Part shown: in pieces, positions 22,430-34,483 of the stretch | Position numbering within the stretch: position 1 is the first letter of the stretch | Layout of the letters: each line of letters opens with the position of its first letter | DNA from: Macrophomina tecta | Taxonomy: Eukaryota > Ascomycota > Dothideomycetes > Botryosphaeriales > Botryosphaeriaceae | Direction of reading: 5' to 3' | DNA: 64,000 bases | Assembly: GCA_024180945.1 (NCBI GenBank) | Contig: JAKSGN010000037.1 | Span: forward strand, 3,043,501-3,107,500 | The notes under the pieces: model-generated | Databases searched by the model: none | Seen by the model: only the letters and a program-made list of their open reading frames with translations | Told to the model about the DNA's origin: nothing | Translations under genes and position numbers: made by a program

Positions 22430-25400
22430 ATAATTAGGATAAATAGTACTTTATTATCCAATTAAGAGCTAAGAAATACGAGATATTTAAGTATATCGAT
22501 CTATCGAAGCCTGAGAAACCTACTTAACCAACCGAACTAGTTAAGGTTTAAGAGCCACTAGCCTCTGATCCAAATCAACAACGAGCCTGGGAGCGCTATA
22601 AAATATAAATCAGGGCGTACGAGAGAAGCCTAATTAAGTACGAGAAGCTAAAAAAGGAAATTAATAATCTTTTAACGATTATTAAGGATTTAGTAAGCCT
22701 ATTACTACTCCTAATCCTAAATAAGCTTAGGGGCGATTCGCACCCCTATTCTTAGCTTATAGCGCTTAAGGCGCGGCTCTAACTAACAAAGGAGACTTAG
22801 AAAGAACTTATTGTTAATAAGCTTCGCCAGCTTAAAAAGCCTCTAAGCAGTTAGAATATTAATAAATGGCTTTTATAATGGGAAGAGACTCTGTTTAAGG
22901 CAGAGGAGCTTGAACTTCTAGAGGTTATAGGTAATCAAGACAAGGTTGCCTTTCTTAAGGCGCTTACCCCTCTTAATACCTACTAGGCCTCCGCCCATAA
23001 GATTAAGCTCTAGGATAATAAGCTTACTAAGTCACTTTATAATCTAATTATCGACTACCGAAACTACTTACGCTAAAATATGGCCGAGAATTTAAAGGCT
23101 ACTAAAGTAGCCTTTACTACTTTACTAAGAAATAAGAAGTAGGAAAGAAAGCTACCCGCCTACTTATATAGCGAAAATTACTACTACGATAAATATAGAT
23201 ATTATAATCTAGAGGCTAGACCAGCAGATTAGATACTAAACCAGGAGGTTTAAAATAAGGTTAATAAGGCACTCGAGGATCTATAGATTAAGAGAAGAGT
23301 TAAACGCTCTATTAAACGGTTTAAAAATAGCTAAAATCACGGCTAAAGCTAGAAGAAGTAGGACAACGCTCCTTAAAAGAAATAAGAGCTAAAACTAGAT
23401 AAAGAAGATAAGAAAATATTATTCTTTTTAGCTATAGTTGCCTTATTATTTAATATATAACGTATTTTAAGGCCTATAATGCTTAATCTCTTATAGATTA
23501 CTAATACTAGCACAACACACTATATCTGCAATTAGTATATAAAGAATCGCTACACTAAAACAAGGGATGCAGGGCTAGATAACTACGTTATATTAGGAAA
23601 CTCTACGATTAAGATCGAGTTATTTAGTAAGGCACTAGTATATACTACTAACTATAAGGGCCCACGCACTATTAAGCTTATAGACGTAGTCTACGTACCC
23701 TCATTTATAGCAAACCTCGTCTCTATTGCTAAGGTAAGAGAAAAGAGAATTAAGTTAGATATAGAATATATATACCTCTACTTAGAGGACTTTATTATGG
23801 CCTATCTAATCTTCGCTTAAAACTACTTCTTTATAGAATATAAGAAAGTAGATAATCTACTAGCTATAGTATCTAACGTTACTAATCGCTCGTTACTAAC
23901 TATATAATGGTATAAAATCTTTATATATATAGGCTAAAGAGCTATTTAAGCCTTACTATAGGTAGTATAAGGAGCTATAATTACCGATTAGTAGTTACCT
24001 AATTACTATAATATATACGCATATACTAAGGTATAATAGTAGATCTCTCGATCTATGTAACTAGAGAAATTATTAAAAGAAGTATTCTTTCGAGTCTTAT
24101 TTAACTTAATATATATAACACGAGCTAATAACGGCTACTAATAGATTACGTATCTTAAATATACTTCTACTAAATTTACTTTTGCGGTTACTTACGTAAC
24201 TAAGAATAAGTGTACCTAGTACCTTCTTAATATTATTTAAATAATTAAGATAAGATTTAGTAAATCAGTAGCCTTTCTTAGATTAGATAGAAAAGTATCG
24301 CTTATATAAGCCTTTAAGCAGTAGCTTAAGCAGCAGGGAGTTACCTATAAAGTATTAACTCTATATACCCCTTAGTAGAACGGCGTATTAGAGCGTTTAG
24401 AGTACTTAATTATTATTAAAGTAAGATTATTATAAGTTAGTGCTAACCTGCCTAAGCATCTATAGCCTAAAATTATTAAGGTAGTAGTCTATATCTATAA
24501 TAGAACTCTAATAAAGCGCTACTATTAGAAAATGCCATTTAAGCGTGTCTATAGTAAGAAGCTAAAAGTAGCTTACCTTTAAGTTTATAGCTATAAAGCC
24601 TACTTACTACTAAAGAATATTCTATATAGTAATAAGCTAGATAAACGTGTTCTTATCGAATATTTAGTTAGATATAACTCTACTAATATCTATAAAATCT
24701 AGTATTCTCTAAAGAACCGAGTAGTACGCTTAAGAGACGTTATTTTTAACGAATCTAGTAAGTTCTCTCTAGAGAATCTAGAAAAGATACTCGCTCTATA
24801 GTAATAGAAGTAAAATTAAGAGTAAGAGGTAGTTATTCCTCGCATTACGCTTTATAAGGAGGAGATTATTTCCTCGGATTAGAAATCTAAGGTCTTCTTT
24901 AACCTTAGTAATAAGCCATTACCGGCTCTAATTTAATTAACTTAAGAAACTTTAGAGACTTAAGGTAGCTACCTAGGCACCTAAGTATAAGAAGTATAAC
25001 TAAATTATCTACTAAGCCTTTTAGAATTAACTAGTAAAGGCCTAGTACGCGAATAGTATATAAAAAGTAGCTATAAGCAGGCTTAATTTATAATAAATAA
25101 ATACTAGATCCTTTAGATTATATATTACTAGATTAATCTACTCTAGTCTAATAATAAGCCTCTTAAGGCTTAGCCTCTTAAGGCTTAGGGGGTAAAGATT
25201 AATAGAATTAATAATTACGAGGACTCGGCTAGCTTATACTAGTCTAATACGAGAATCTACCTAATCTAGGCGCCGCTAGAGGAAACCGTACCCTAAAAGA
25301 ACGTAATATCACAGCGGATATTAATCTAAACCTAATTATCTACGGATTAAAGACTCATAACTTACGTAAAGATACGTATATTACGTTAATTTATAATAAT

Positions 25401-27090
25401 ATATTTAGTTACTAAATGCTATTTACGTCTTTTCTTGTATCTTTTTAGGAATCTACTGTAGTAAAAGCGTAAGCATCGCCTATAGGCCTACTACGTATTT
25501 ACTAAGATTAACTACTACCTAAACCTCGTTTCTATAAGGACATCTTTAATCACCTAATAAAAACCCACCTACTAGAGGTAATCTAAATAGAACTCTAGGA
25601 ACTTTAGAGTAAGGGGGTGTGGGAGACAGCGGTACTTAGTAAAGCAAAAAGCCTTAATAAGGACGTAATACTACTTACCTAGGTATTTAAGTATAAGCTT
25701 GATGAATACGGCTGGCTTACTAAGGTTAAGGCACGTATTTATATAAGAGGAGACCTTTAGGCTACTTAGTAGAATACTTATATAGCTATTCTTATCTTTC
25801 GGATTTTCTAAGCCCTAATTGCTATAATCTGCGCTTTTGACTTAGAAATGCGTTAGTACGACGTTATAAACGTATTTCCTTACGTTCTACTTAAGGAAAA
25901 GATATACTGTCGATCTCTAGAAGGACTAAAGCTTAAATAAGGCTAAATTCTTTATTTACTTTAAGCGCTTTATAGCCTTAAAGAGTTACTAGCTCTCTAG
26001 CAACGGCACTTCTATAAATTCTTAGAAGAGCTTGGTTTAACTTAGGTGCCTAATACCCCTTATCTATACTTAAACGATCACCTGTTCGTCTTCTTCTTTA
26101 TAGATAATGTTATTATAGTATACTATAAGCGAGATAAACCTTTTATAGACGCTTTTTAAGAAGACCTACTTAAACGCTACGAGATAAGAATTCTAGGAGA
26201 AGTATAATAGTTTCTAGCCTTACGTATTATAAGGGACCGAGAGTAGAGGCTCTTATAGCTCTTCTAGGAATTATATATCTCTAGCCTTATTACTCGCTAC
26301 GGTATTAGTAAAAATTACTTTTCTTTAATACCGCTTTCTTTAGATAAAGTACTTTAAGCGAACTAAGATACGTACGTAAGCGCGTAAGATATTTACCTCT
26401 ATTAAAGTAGAATTAATTTAGCACAATTTACAGTCACTAGTACTAGAATAAATATTACGTACGCCTGTTTCGTACTATTATCTTACCTTACTAATTCATT
26501 TTCTCGCTATCTTAAGCTCTCCTAAAGGCTTCTTAGCTATTTAGTAGAAACTAAGAAGCTCGCCTTATTCTTTTAGAGTAACTATAAGGACGAAAATAAT
26601 ATCTTTACTATTAGTAGTAATATAGTATTTACTAATAATCCAGACACGCGCCATAGCTACTAAGGCTTAATTATTACTATATTCGGAGTAGCTATTAATT
26701 AGAAGGCTATTAAGTAGCCTACTATTATAACTTTAACTACTAAAGCCGAGCTTCTTGCCTTATTAAAAGCCGCTAAGTAATGCTTCTAGTGGAAGCGCCT
26801 TTTTAGAGGAGTATAATTCGATCTAGGCTACTAAATTAAAATATAGTGCGATAATACGCAAATGCTTTGGCTTATATAGAAAAGTATTAGAAAGCTTAAT
26901 ACTAAGCTACGTTATATAGATATACACCACCATTAGCTGTGCCAGGAAGCCTAAGTAGGTAATATTTATCTTTAGTAGACGCCTATAGTAGTAATACTAG
27001 TAGACGGTCTTACTAAAGCCCTACCTCGCTAGAAGCACGCTTATTTTATTACGACTATTAGACTTTTTCTACTCTATAATTAGTATTTAT
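22430..27090 (+). pseudogene. Copia gag-pol polyprotein, RIP-broken
   Basis: A gag-like region at about 22430-23400 is followed by a protease-like stretch near 23500-23720 (VVYVPSFIANLVS). Integrase is at about 24110-24800 with TFAVTYVTKNKCTQYLLN, NGVLERLEYL and YNRTLI. Reverse transcriptase is at about 25640-26500 with AIICAFDLEMR, YSLKELLALQQRHFYKFLEE and IDNVIIVYYK. RNase H is at 26560-27070 with TTKAELLALLKAAK, CDNTQMLWLI and VDGLTKALPR. Stops are TAG/TAA at expected Gln and Trp positions. The frame closes near 27090, and a palindrome follows 60 bp later. Confidence 0.88.
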
Positions 27091-27150
27091 TTATTTATAT
27101 TATTTCGTAAAATAAGGCGTAACCCTTATAGCTTACTTAAGCTAATAAAG

Positions 27151-27176
27151 GACTTATACCTAACTAGGTATAAGTC
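27151..27176. repeat. 26-bp palindrome (Pal) after Copia pol
   Basis: The half-site is GACTTATACCTAA/G, followed by its reverse complement ending GGTATAAGTC. It is the same sequence type as the Gypsy-C palindromes and is the only copy seen outside that element in this window. It lies between the pol stop and the 3' LTR. Confidence 0.88.
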
Positions 27177-27418
27177 TCCCCTAATCTTTTAAGTATTTAT
27201 AGTTATTACCTAAACGCTACTTATACGTTCTCTATACTATATACTAGTAGCACTACTGGCATGTAGTATAGAGAATATATTTTATTATTTCTTTTAATTT
27301 TAGAAACTAACCGCCTATTTTAAGCGAGTTTACGAGTTTAATACTTATCTAGTTATTCTATTACTCTTATTTCTTTTTTATTACCTACTCCCCAAATAGG
27401 CAGTACGTAAAGGGGGTG

Positions 27419-27626
27419 TATTAGAATATTTAATTTAGTAGTGTTTTAGATTTAGTTATATCTTATACTCGTTATATACCTGTCTTAGTAGGTAAGTAAG
27501 TTACATACCCATTTTACCCTAGTAGGTAGAATAGGTATAAGGAAAGCCCGCACGGCCTCTCTCTACTAGATATGCTAATTCATCCTATTTACTATTAAAT
27601 AAGCCGTTATACTACTTATTCTAATA
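27419..27626 (+). repeat. Copia 3' LTR
   Basis: The LTR is 208 bp and co-linear with 21858-22065 apart from transition differences. It directly follows the purine tract. Confidence 0.93.
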
Positions 27627-27631
27627 GGTAG

Positions 27632-29500
27632 TCTAGTTCTTCTCGTCTAGTAGTACTAATCTACTAGGTTCGTTCTTTATTTATAGTAGTAGAGTAGTAT
27701 TATATTATTTTAATTACTTACTTCTTCTTTTATATTCTTTCTAGTGTAGCTTTTAAGATTAGACTTATATAGATAATAGATTTAGCTATAGTATATAGTT
27801 TCTATTCTAGTTCTCTTTAATTTTATTTTTTAGATTTAAGAATAATTTTTTTATTATTCTAGTCGTATTATACTTTCTATTTCTTTTACTAAGGGATGCT
27901 AAGAATAATATTATACTTAAAAATCTTAGTAACGTCTAGATAGATACGTTCTCTATAGTCTTTATATTTAAGAATTAGTTTTAGGATTTTAATAATTACC
28001 TTTTTATTTTTAAAGAAGCTAGGTAATCTATTAACTATTCTTAGCTAATAGAATTAGTTCTTTTCTTAGGACTTTAGGTTAGCTTTTTTTATAAATTAGT
28101 TTAAGACGTAGTTTTCTTATAATACTAAGTTAATAAGAATAAATGCTCGGCGTCCGTTAATTTTTATTATAATAATCTAGTAGTTTTTATATTTTATAGA
28201 GTTCCCTTTATTCTTTAGTAGGTATTCTATAGTATTTCTAGTTAATACTACTATAGTTCTATAGGATAGGGGGCTTACCTACTATAGCCCTAGTTTAGTA
28301 GGCATTTCTAGTTTTTTAGATAGTATTCGCTAATATTCTTAGCTTTTTAATAAGTTAGGTAGGCTTTAATACTATAGATAGACTAGTAGAGAGTATTATA
28401 ATTAGAAATTTTAGGCTATTCTTTAGTAGTTAAGATAGTTCTTTTATTATTAGTCCGCTAGTTACTAGTCTACTTATCTAGATAGTTTCTACTAATATAT
28501 CTATACTTTCTATAGTAGAAGTAAAGATTTTTTTTACGTTAGTATTATTCTTCTTTTAGCGCTAGCTAGGGAGTTCTTTATTAGTTAGTATCTAGGTCTA
28601 TAGAATCCCCTAGTAGTAGACTATTACGGGGTTAGGTAGTATTAGTAGTATTTCTAAAAAATCTTTTCGTCTCCTAAAAGTAATTATATATATATAAGTC
28701 GATCTAGATTATAGTACGTACTATTTTCTAGTATATAGTAGATAGCTTAGTATAGGCGAATTTATTCTTAATATAGTTCTTAAGTCTCTTAGAGTAAAGT
28801 ATACGTAAGACCTTATTATTCTATTTAAGATATAAGACATATAGTCGAAACTAAGTAATATAATTAGCGACTAATCTAGTTTATTTTAGGCGATAGATTT
28901 AATAGACGGTATCTTAGTAGTAATTCTTATTATTAAATATAGTACGTAGTACTTTAGTAAATTTTTCGAAACTATTAATAATTTTTTTAGTTTCTTTATA
29001 TGGCTTAGCGCCATTCTAATTAATTTAGTATAGTTCGAACTATCTAGCGGTATTACTCCTTAGGTAAAAGCTAGCGAATAGTACCTTCTAGATATTATCT
29101 TAAAAGAAGGTTCGATATATATAAAAATATATTTAAATTTATTATAGAAATTCGTCTAGTTACTCTCTAGCCTTATTAAATATATCTAGGGCCTTAATTT
29201 TTAGTTTAAAGGCTAGAAGTGCGACTAGATTTATAGATTTAGAATTTAAGACGGGTTCTTATATAACTTTTTAGTTAGTTATCGGGGTCTATATCGGATA
29301 GATAGTTATAGGAGTTAAGTTTTAGGTTAGATAGGCTATTTATTTAAATTACTCCCGTTAGCCGAGTTTAAGACGCTATATAGTAGCTTAAAGATTCTAG
29401 ATAAGCCCGTATAGGGCCTATATAGGGTCTTAGAATTAAGATTAGGGCGGGAGCTATTTTTTAGTTATAGGCACGTCTTCTCCTTAGGGGTTATACTAGG
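27632..29500 (-). pseudogene. Gypsy-A copy 1 gag and start of pol
   Basis: This lies between the 5' LTR and the Copia insertion. Around 29060-28750 the minus strand reads RQFEPY, then INSFEKFTKVLRTIF and LVANYITQFRLY, separated by RIP stops. These are the usual retrotransposon gag capsid motifs. The part nearer 27632 should hold protease and the first part of reverse transcriptase, but it is too decayed for motif calls. Confidence 0.65.
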
Positions 29501-29578
29501 ATAGAAAATTCTTATTATTTATAGTTAGTATTCTTTACTAGGTAATTACCTCTAGTACCTATAGAATAGTAGTTAAAG

Positions 29579-29962
29579 TATTACGCCGTTACTCTTTCTA
29601 GAAAAGATCGGGTATATCGTTAAATAGCGTAGGTTTTTATGGGGCTGTAGTAGTAGGTAGAAAAAGATTATATATAATATTAGAATAAGAATTAATTAAT
29701 AAGTTAACTATAAGAATTCTATCTACTATAAATAAGTATAGTCTATATATATAGAATATTTAGTTAGATTATAGTAGATTACTAGCTAGCTTACTATAAT
29801 CTAGTAAGTTAAGTAATCTATAGTTAGTATACTAAATAATAGATCTACCTTCTATTCTTTAGAATATAATCTAGACTAAGAATTTCCCGCTCTAAAGAAT
29901 TAGAGTCTTTTTTAGAAAGTAGAACTATTCTTTCTCTATTTTCTCTAGCTAGTATCGTAACA
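29579..29962 (-). repeat. Gypsy-A copy 1, 5' LTR
   Basis: The LTR is 384 bp and matches 17567-17950 throughout apart from transition differences. It keeps the ancestral TCGTAACA end at 29955-29962. Confidence 0.92.
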
Positions 29963-29989
29963 CGGTACTTAGATAAAATAATAATAGTA

Positions 29990-31650
29990 TATTAGGCTCT
30001 AACCGCCCCTAAATTATTAAAGAACTCGACATACTATAAAAAGAATAAATACTAGTATCTATTATAAAACTAAAAAGCCCTATTAATAATAATAAGCCTC
30101 TAAGAGCCCTAATATCCGAATAGAAATCTAAAGATAATAAGAAACTATAAAATAAAGAACCTATGCCTATACTAAAAAAAACTATAAAAGAAGCAGTAAA
30201 TAAAAAAAATAATACTATTATTTAGAAATAAATTATCTAAAGAAAATATAATAATAACCCGCTATTCTAGAAACTATTATAACGAATAAATATCTCTAAA
30301 TATAATAATCCTAACCTAGTCTAAGATTATAGAGGTAATATACTATTTCGCGAAAAAATCTACATACTAATATCTCTACGTAAACGACTAGCTAAGAAAT
30401 ACTATAAATCTATAGTTTATAGATACTTAGAAATAATAAAAACCTTAGAATAACTTATAAGATACTTCTATTTTTTCTAAATAAGAAAAATAGTAGAAAA
30501 AGTTATCTAGAAATATAATAAATATATAAAGAATAAAGCGGTATAATACGTATTATATAAATAGCTATAGCTTATTATAATACTAACTAAATTCTAAAAA
30601 TTAGTTATAATAGACTTTATTACTAACCTATTAATTTTAGTAGACCCCTTAACTAAAATATAATATAATACTATTATAGTTATCGTTAACCGTTTAATAA
30701 AATAAATATACTTTATTTCTTATAATAAAAAAATTAAAGTAGAGGACTACGCCTATCTCTTTCTTAGATATATTTTCGCCTACTATAGAATATCTAAGAA
30801 ACTAATTATAAACTAAAATCTATAACTTAGAGCTAAGTTCTAGTAAACCTTAGTCTATAAGCTAGGAACTAAATATAAGATATTAATAATAGTATATCCG
30901 TAAACTAATAAATAAATAAAATAAACTAACTAGATACTAAAGTAGTATCTAAGATTTTATTTAAATTATAGATAAAATAACTAGGTTAAACTTCTACTAC
31001 TAGCCTAATATATATATAATAGTATATTAATAAAAGCTATATAAACTATATCCTTCTACGCTAATTATAGATTTAACTCTACCGCCTTTAAAGAATTCTA
31101 GATTTGCGAAGTACTTATCTAAAAAGCTATACTTAGGATAGATTAGCTACGTAAATTATACTAAGAACTAGCTTAAGATATTAAATTTACTATATACTAA
31201 ATAGCTATATACTATAATAAATAACGCTAGGCGTTATTATTCTTAAAGAAGAGAGATAAAGTCTAGCTTCTTAAAAAAAATATTAAAACTATATAATCGA
31301 ACGATAAATTAGACTATAAAAAAATTAAACTCTACTAGATTAAAAAAAACTTTTATCTATTTTCTTTAAACTTAAATTACTAGAACGAGTAGATATATCT
31401 AGTATTTTATATTTCTTTACTCGAACCTATATATAGTAATACTAAACCTAATCTAGAAATTAAAATATATCTAAATAATACTAATAGAGCATAGCTAGTA
31501 GAAAAAATCTTTAATAGAGACTAAATTAATAATTAATTTAAGTATTTAATTAAATAAAAAGAAATAGACCCTACTAAAGATTTTTAAAAATTTTTATAGA
31601 AACTAGTTTCTTATCTTAACTACGATAGACTTATCTAGAAATACTATTAA
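29990..31650 (+). pseudogene. Gypsy-A copy 2 integrase and C-terminal domain
   Basis: The integrase core is near 30600-30860, with VIIDFITNLLILVDPLTK, IIVIVNRLIK and YAYLFLRYIFAYYRIS. It is followed by VYKLGTKYKI, TNKQIKQTNQ and a basic C-terminal region with KKRDKVQLLKKNIKT near 31250. It is homologous to copy 1 on the opposite strand. Many RIP stops are present. Confidence 0.8.
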
Positions 31651-31659
31651 TAAAATTCT

Positions 31660-32226
31660 AATTATTTAAACCTAAAGTTTTCTTCTATAATATAAAACCT
31701 AGAGAAGGTATTAAGAATATCTAAAACTAGTCTACTAATATCTTCTAAGAAACTATTTCGTTAGAACTTACTATATTACTACTATCTAAACTTAATAACT
31801 ATATTATATACGCCTTTTTAAGCTCTAGCTTCTCTAAGAATAATAAATTCTAACGTACTATTTTACACTTTTAATTATTAAGAAACTACTTTTACCGCTC
31901 TAAATACTCTAAATAGGCTATAAAAGTAAGAAAAAAATTTTAAGCCGCCTCTAAAGCCTACTAAGAAATAAATAGGGCCTTAGTAGTAACTAAATATTTT
32001 CTATAAAGACTATTGCGTTTCTAATTAACTAAGTTTTTTATAACTATTAATAACTACTTACTAAGAACTAGAAAAATCTATAATTTTAAACTAGAATACT
32101 CTAAACGTTATAGCTATAACCCTAATAAATATACTTAAAATAATAAGAAGATAAAGTTTCTAGCTTTTTTTCTAGTAATATTTTATATTTTTTATTCTTC
32201 TTATAGTAGTAACTATAGAAAGGTAT
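31660..32226 (-). pseudogene. Antisense reading frame at the 3' end of Gypsy-A copy 2
   Basis: This is the counterpart of 18123-18700. The start codon position reads ATA, an ATG lost to RIP, near 32226. It is followed by PFYSYYYKKNKKYKILLEKK and SSYYFKYIYQGYSYN, again with Tyr where Cys-pairs are likely. The helical second half is also recognisable. Shared position and order in two copies show that the frame is part of the family and not a chance feature of one copy. Confidence 0.5.
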
Positions 32227-32397
32227 AATAATAACTTCTAAATAAGTAATATAAGTAGCTAAATTACGGCGCTTAGAGAACTTATAACTAAATATCGTAA
32301 AATAAGATTAGAAATAAGTAATAATATAAATAAAAAAAACTACTCTGTACTTATAGCTTTAAACTTTCGGGCTAAAAGTCGCCTAGAGAAAGAATAG

Positions 32398-32781
32398 TAT
32401 TATAATACTAGCTAGAGAGAATAGAAAAAGAATAGTTCTACTTTCTAAAAAAGACTTTAACCTCTTAAAGTAGAAAATTCTTAGTCTAGATTATACTCTA
32501 AAAAATAAAAGATAGATCTATTATCTAGCGTACTAACTATAAATTACTTAACTTACTAGATTATAATAAGCTAGCTAGTAATCTATTATAATCTAACTAA
32601 ATATTCTATATATATAGACTATACTCGTTTATAGTAGATACGACTCTTATAATTAATTTATTAATTAATTCTTATCTTAATATTTTATACGACTTTTTTC
32701 TATCTATTACTACGGCTTTTAGATAGCCTATGCTACTTAATAATATACCCGACCTCCCCTAGAAAGAGTAATAGTATAATA
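32398..32781 (+). repeat. Gypsy-A copy 2, 3' LTR
   Basis: The LTR is 384 bp and is the reverse complement of the copy 1 LTRs. It starts TATTATAATACTAGCTAG after an AGAGAAAGAATAG purine tract and ends GTATAATA. Confidence 0.9.
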
Positions 32782-32841
32782 ATTACTAGTCTTATTATTA
32801 GTAGTTTTATTACTAATAGTCTCGTTACTAGCGGTAATATT
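32782..32841 (+). repeat. 12-bp minisatellite, left half
   Basis: Degenerate copies of a unit close to ATTACTAGCGTT. The array was split by Gypsy-B copy 1, and the right half resumes at 62093. Confidence 0.7.
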
Positions 32842-33613
32842 TATAACGGCGGCCTCTTCTACTAGGCTTTAGAGTCGCCTAGTAGGGTTAAATAGTAGTA
32901 AGGTTTACCTTAAAGAATAAGAGAAGGGTAAAGAATTAGAATAATAGATAGCAATTATATAATAGATTAGTACGCGGTATATATTAGGCTTATTATCTTT
33001 AATAAGTCTATATTAGAATCTTAAATTAACTATAAAGGCTAAAGTACTACCTAATAAGTATATTCTATATACTATAGAAAAGCTATAATAATCTAGATCT
33101 ATATATATTAGATCTTTAGGATTTAAATCTATAGCTCTTAGATCTATATAGATCTAGTATAGGCCCGGTAGATTCTACGTAATCTAGGCGCTAAGGCCCG
33201 TTTTCTAGAATCTAACTTTTATATTAGTTAAGAAAGTATTATACTGCTAGACTATTATCTCTTAGATTATATAAGTTATTTAATATTCTTCTATTTATTT
33301 CTTTAGCTTAAAGCTAGTTTCCGAGATTTATAATTCTTTTCTTAAGAATATTCTTTTCTTACGGGCTTTTAATCTAGTTGGGGTTCTCGTAGTCTTACTA
33401 CGCCGCGTAGGCATCGCTCTTATGCGGGCTTCTACTACTATCTAGTCTAGGCCCATACGCGCCGTCTTTTCTTAGAGCTAGTTCTTCCGTACGAGCGCGC
33501 CGGTATTACGACTTTATTATTTCTATAAATTCTTAGCCCTTACGGTATCTTTTCCCGTACGGGCTTTCTATCTATAGGGTTATAAAGCCCTTATTTCTCT
33601 AGGATTTATAATA
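32842..33613 (-). repeat. Gypsy-B copy 1, 3' LTR
   Basis: The LTR is 772 bp and co-linear with 61321-62092. On the plus strand it starts TATAACGGCGGCC, where the unmutated solo LTR at 6455 has TGTAACGGCGGCC. Confidence 0.92.
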
Positions 33614-33715
33614 CTATCCCCCCCTTTAAAGATCTTTAGCCCGAAGATTTATTTATTTATCTATATCTTAGGGTCTTATTATCTTCTTTCTTTATTCTTC
33701 TATAAGTTTTTTACT

Positions 33716-34483
33716 ATATTAATAGAGTCTTAAAAGCGTAAGCGTACTACTTAGCGTACTAAATATTTAGTTTTAGGAAACGAAATTAATTAGAATAGTT
33801 TTATAATACCTCTTTTATATTCTTTTTATCTTCTTACTAATATAGATAAGAATAAGTCTAATCCTTTCTTTATATTTTATAAGATAGATAGGGTTTATAC
33901 CTATTATAGAAAGTATACCCGCTAGAGTAAGTCTATCTATAATACTAGTAGTTTAGATAATTTCGACTATAAGTCTTTCCCCCCTTAGTTATATTTTATC
34001 TAACTTTATTCTTTAGTTCTCCGCATCCGTTAGGCTTTACTAAAGGTTAAACAAGATAAGTAGTAAGCTTACTAAAAGCTATATACTTCTATAGCCCGTT
34101 TAGATCGTATAGAGTAATAGCGGGAATTACTATATTATTAGGCTAATTTAATAATTTCTCGGAAGGTTTAGATAGTTAAGAAGCTAGAGAAGTTAAATCG
34201 TATTAAATCTACTCATAAGGCTAGGGATCCCGTTAACCCTAAAAATACTAAGAAGAATTAATTATTAAAGTATTTACGTAGCGATACCTTAGCTAATAGC
34301 GCTATAGAATCGTTCTAGTCCGTTAGATCTTCTAGTATTAGTTTAGGTTTTACGCCTCCTAAGGGTTTCGGTTTAGTTAATTAGGCGCGTTTATCTTTAT
34401 TTATTAATTTTAATTTCGGCTTCTTTATATACAACGAGTCGGCGGTTTTAGTTAATCTAGGTTTCGGTAATAGAACTTATTAA
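33716..34483 (+). pseudogene. Antisense reading frame at the 3' end of Gypsy-B copy 1
   Basis: It is read opposite to pol, starting about 100 bp inside the 3' LTR, and is continuous for about 256 codons apart from TAG/TAA at probable Gln or Trp positions. Around 33890 it reads RVYTYYRKYTR and then SKSIYNTSS, where the Tyr residues probably replace Cys. Around 34090 it reads KLYTSIARLDRIE, similar to SIAYLEYLE in Gypsy-A. A basic region (VKKLEKLNRI, ARDPVNPKNTKKN) follows, then a Ser-rich, Phe-rich end (SLGFTPPKGFGLVN). The start ATG has probably become ATA. I do not recognise the family. Its end overlaps the end of integrase on the other strand. Confidence 0.5.

Larger units (their letters stand above)
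21858..27626 (+). mobile_element. Copia-type LTR retrotransposon inserted in Gypsy-A pol
   Basis: The element is 5769 bp and is bounded by identical-length 208-bp LTRs and a perfect duplication GGTAG (21853-21857 and 27627-27631). The purine tract AAAGGGGGTG lies at 27409-27418. The order protease, integrase, reverse transcriptase, RNase H on the plus strand is that of Copia. All frames are broken by RIP stops. Confidence 0.93.
17567..29962 (-). mobile_element. Gypsy-A copy 1 (LTR retrotransposon), split by Copia
   Basis: Two 384-bp LTRs enclose a minus-strand gag-pol. Without the 5769-bp Copia insertion and its 5-bp duplication the element is about 6.6 kb. The purine tract AGAGGGGGGATAG (minus strand, 17963-17951) precedes the 3' LTR. 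RIP has introduced many stops. The outer flanks do not give a clean target duplication: GATAC on the left, CGGTAC on the right. Confidence 0.9.
29963..32781 (+). mobile_element. Gypsy-A copy 2, 5'-truncated, inverted relative to copy 1
   Basis: From 29963 the sequence matches the reverse complement of copy 1 from about 20385 downwards, that is, from late RNase H through integrase to the 3' LTR. The 5' LTR, gag and reverse transcriptase are absent. It abuts the 5' LTR of copy 1 directly. Confidence 0.88.
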
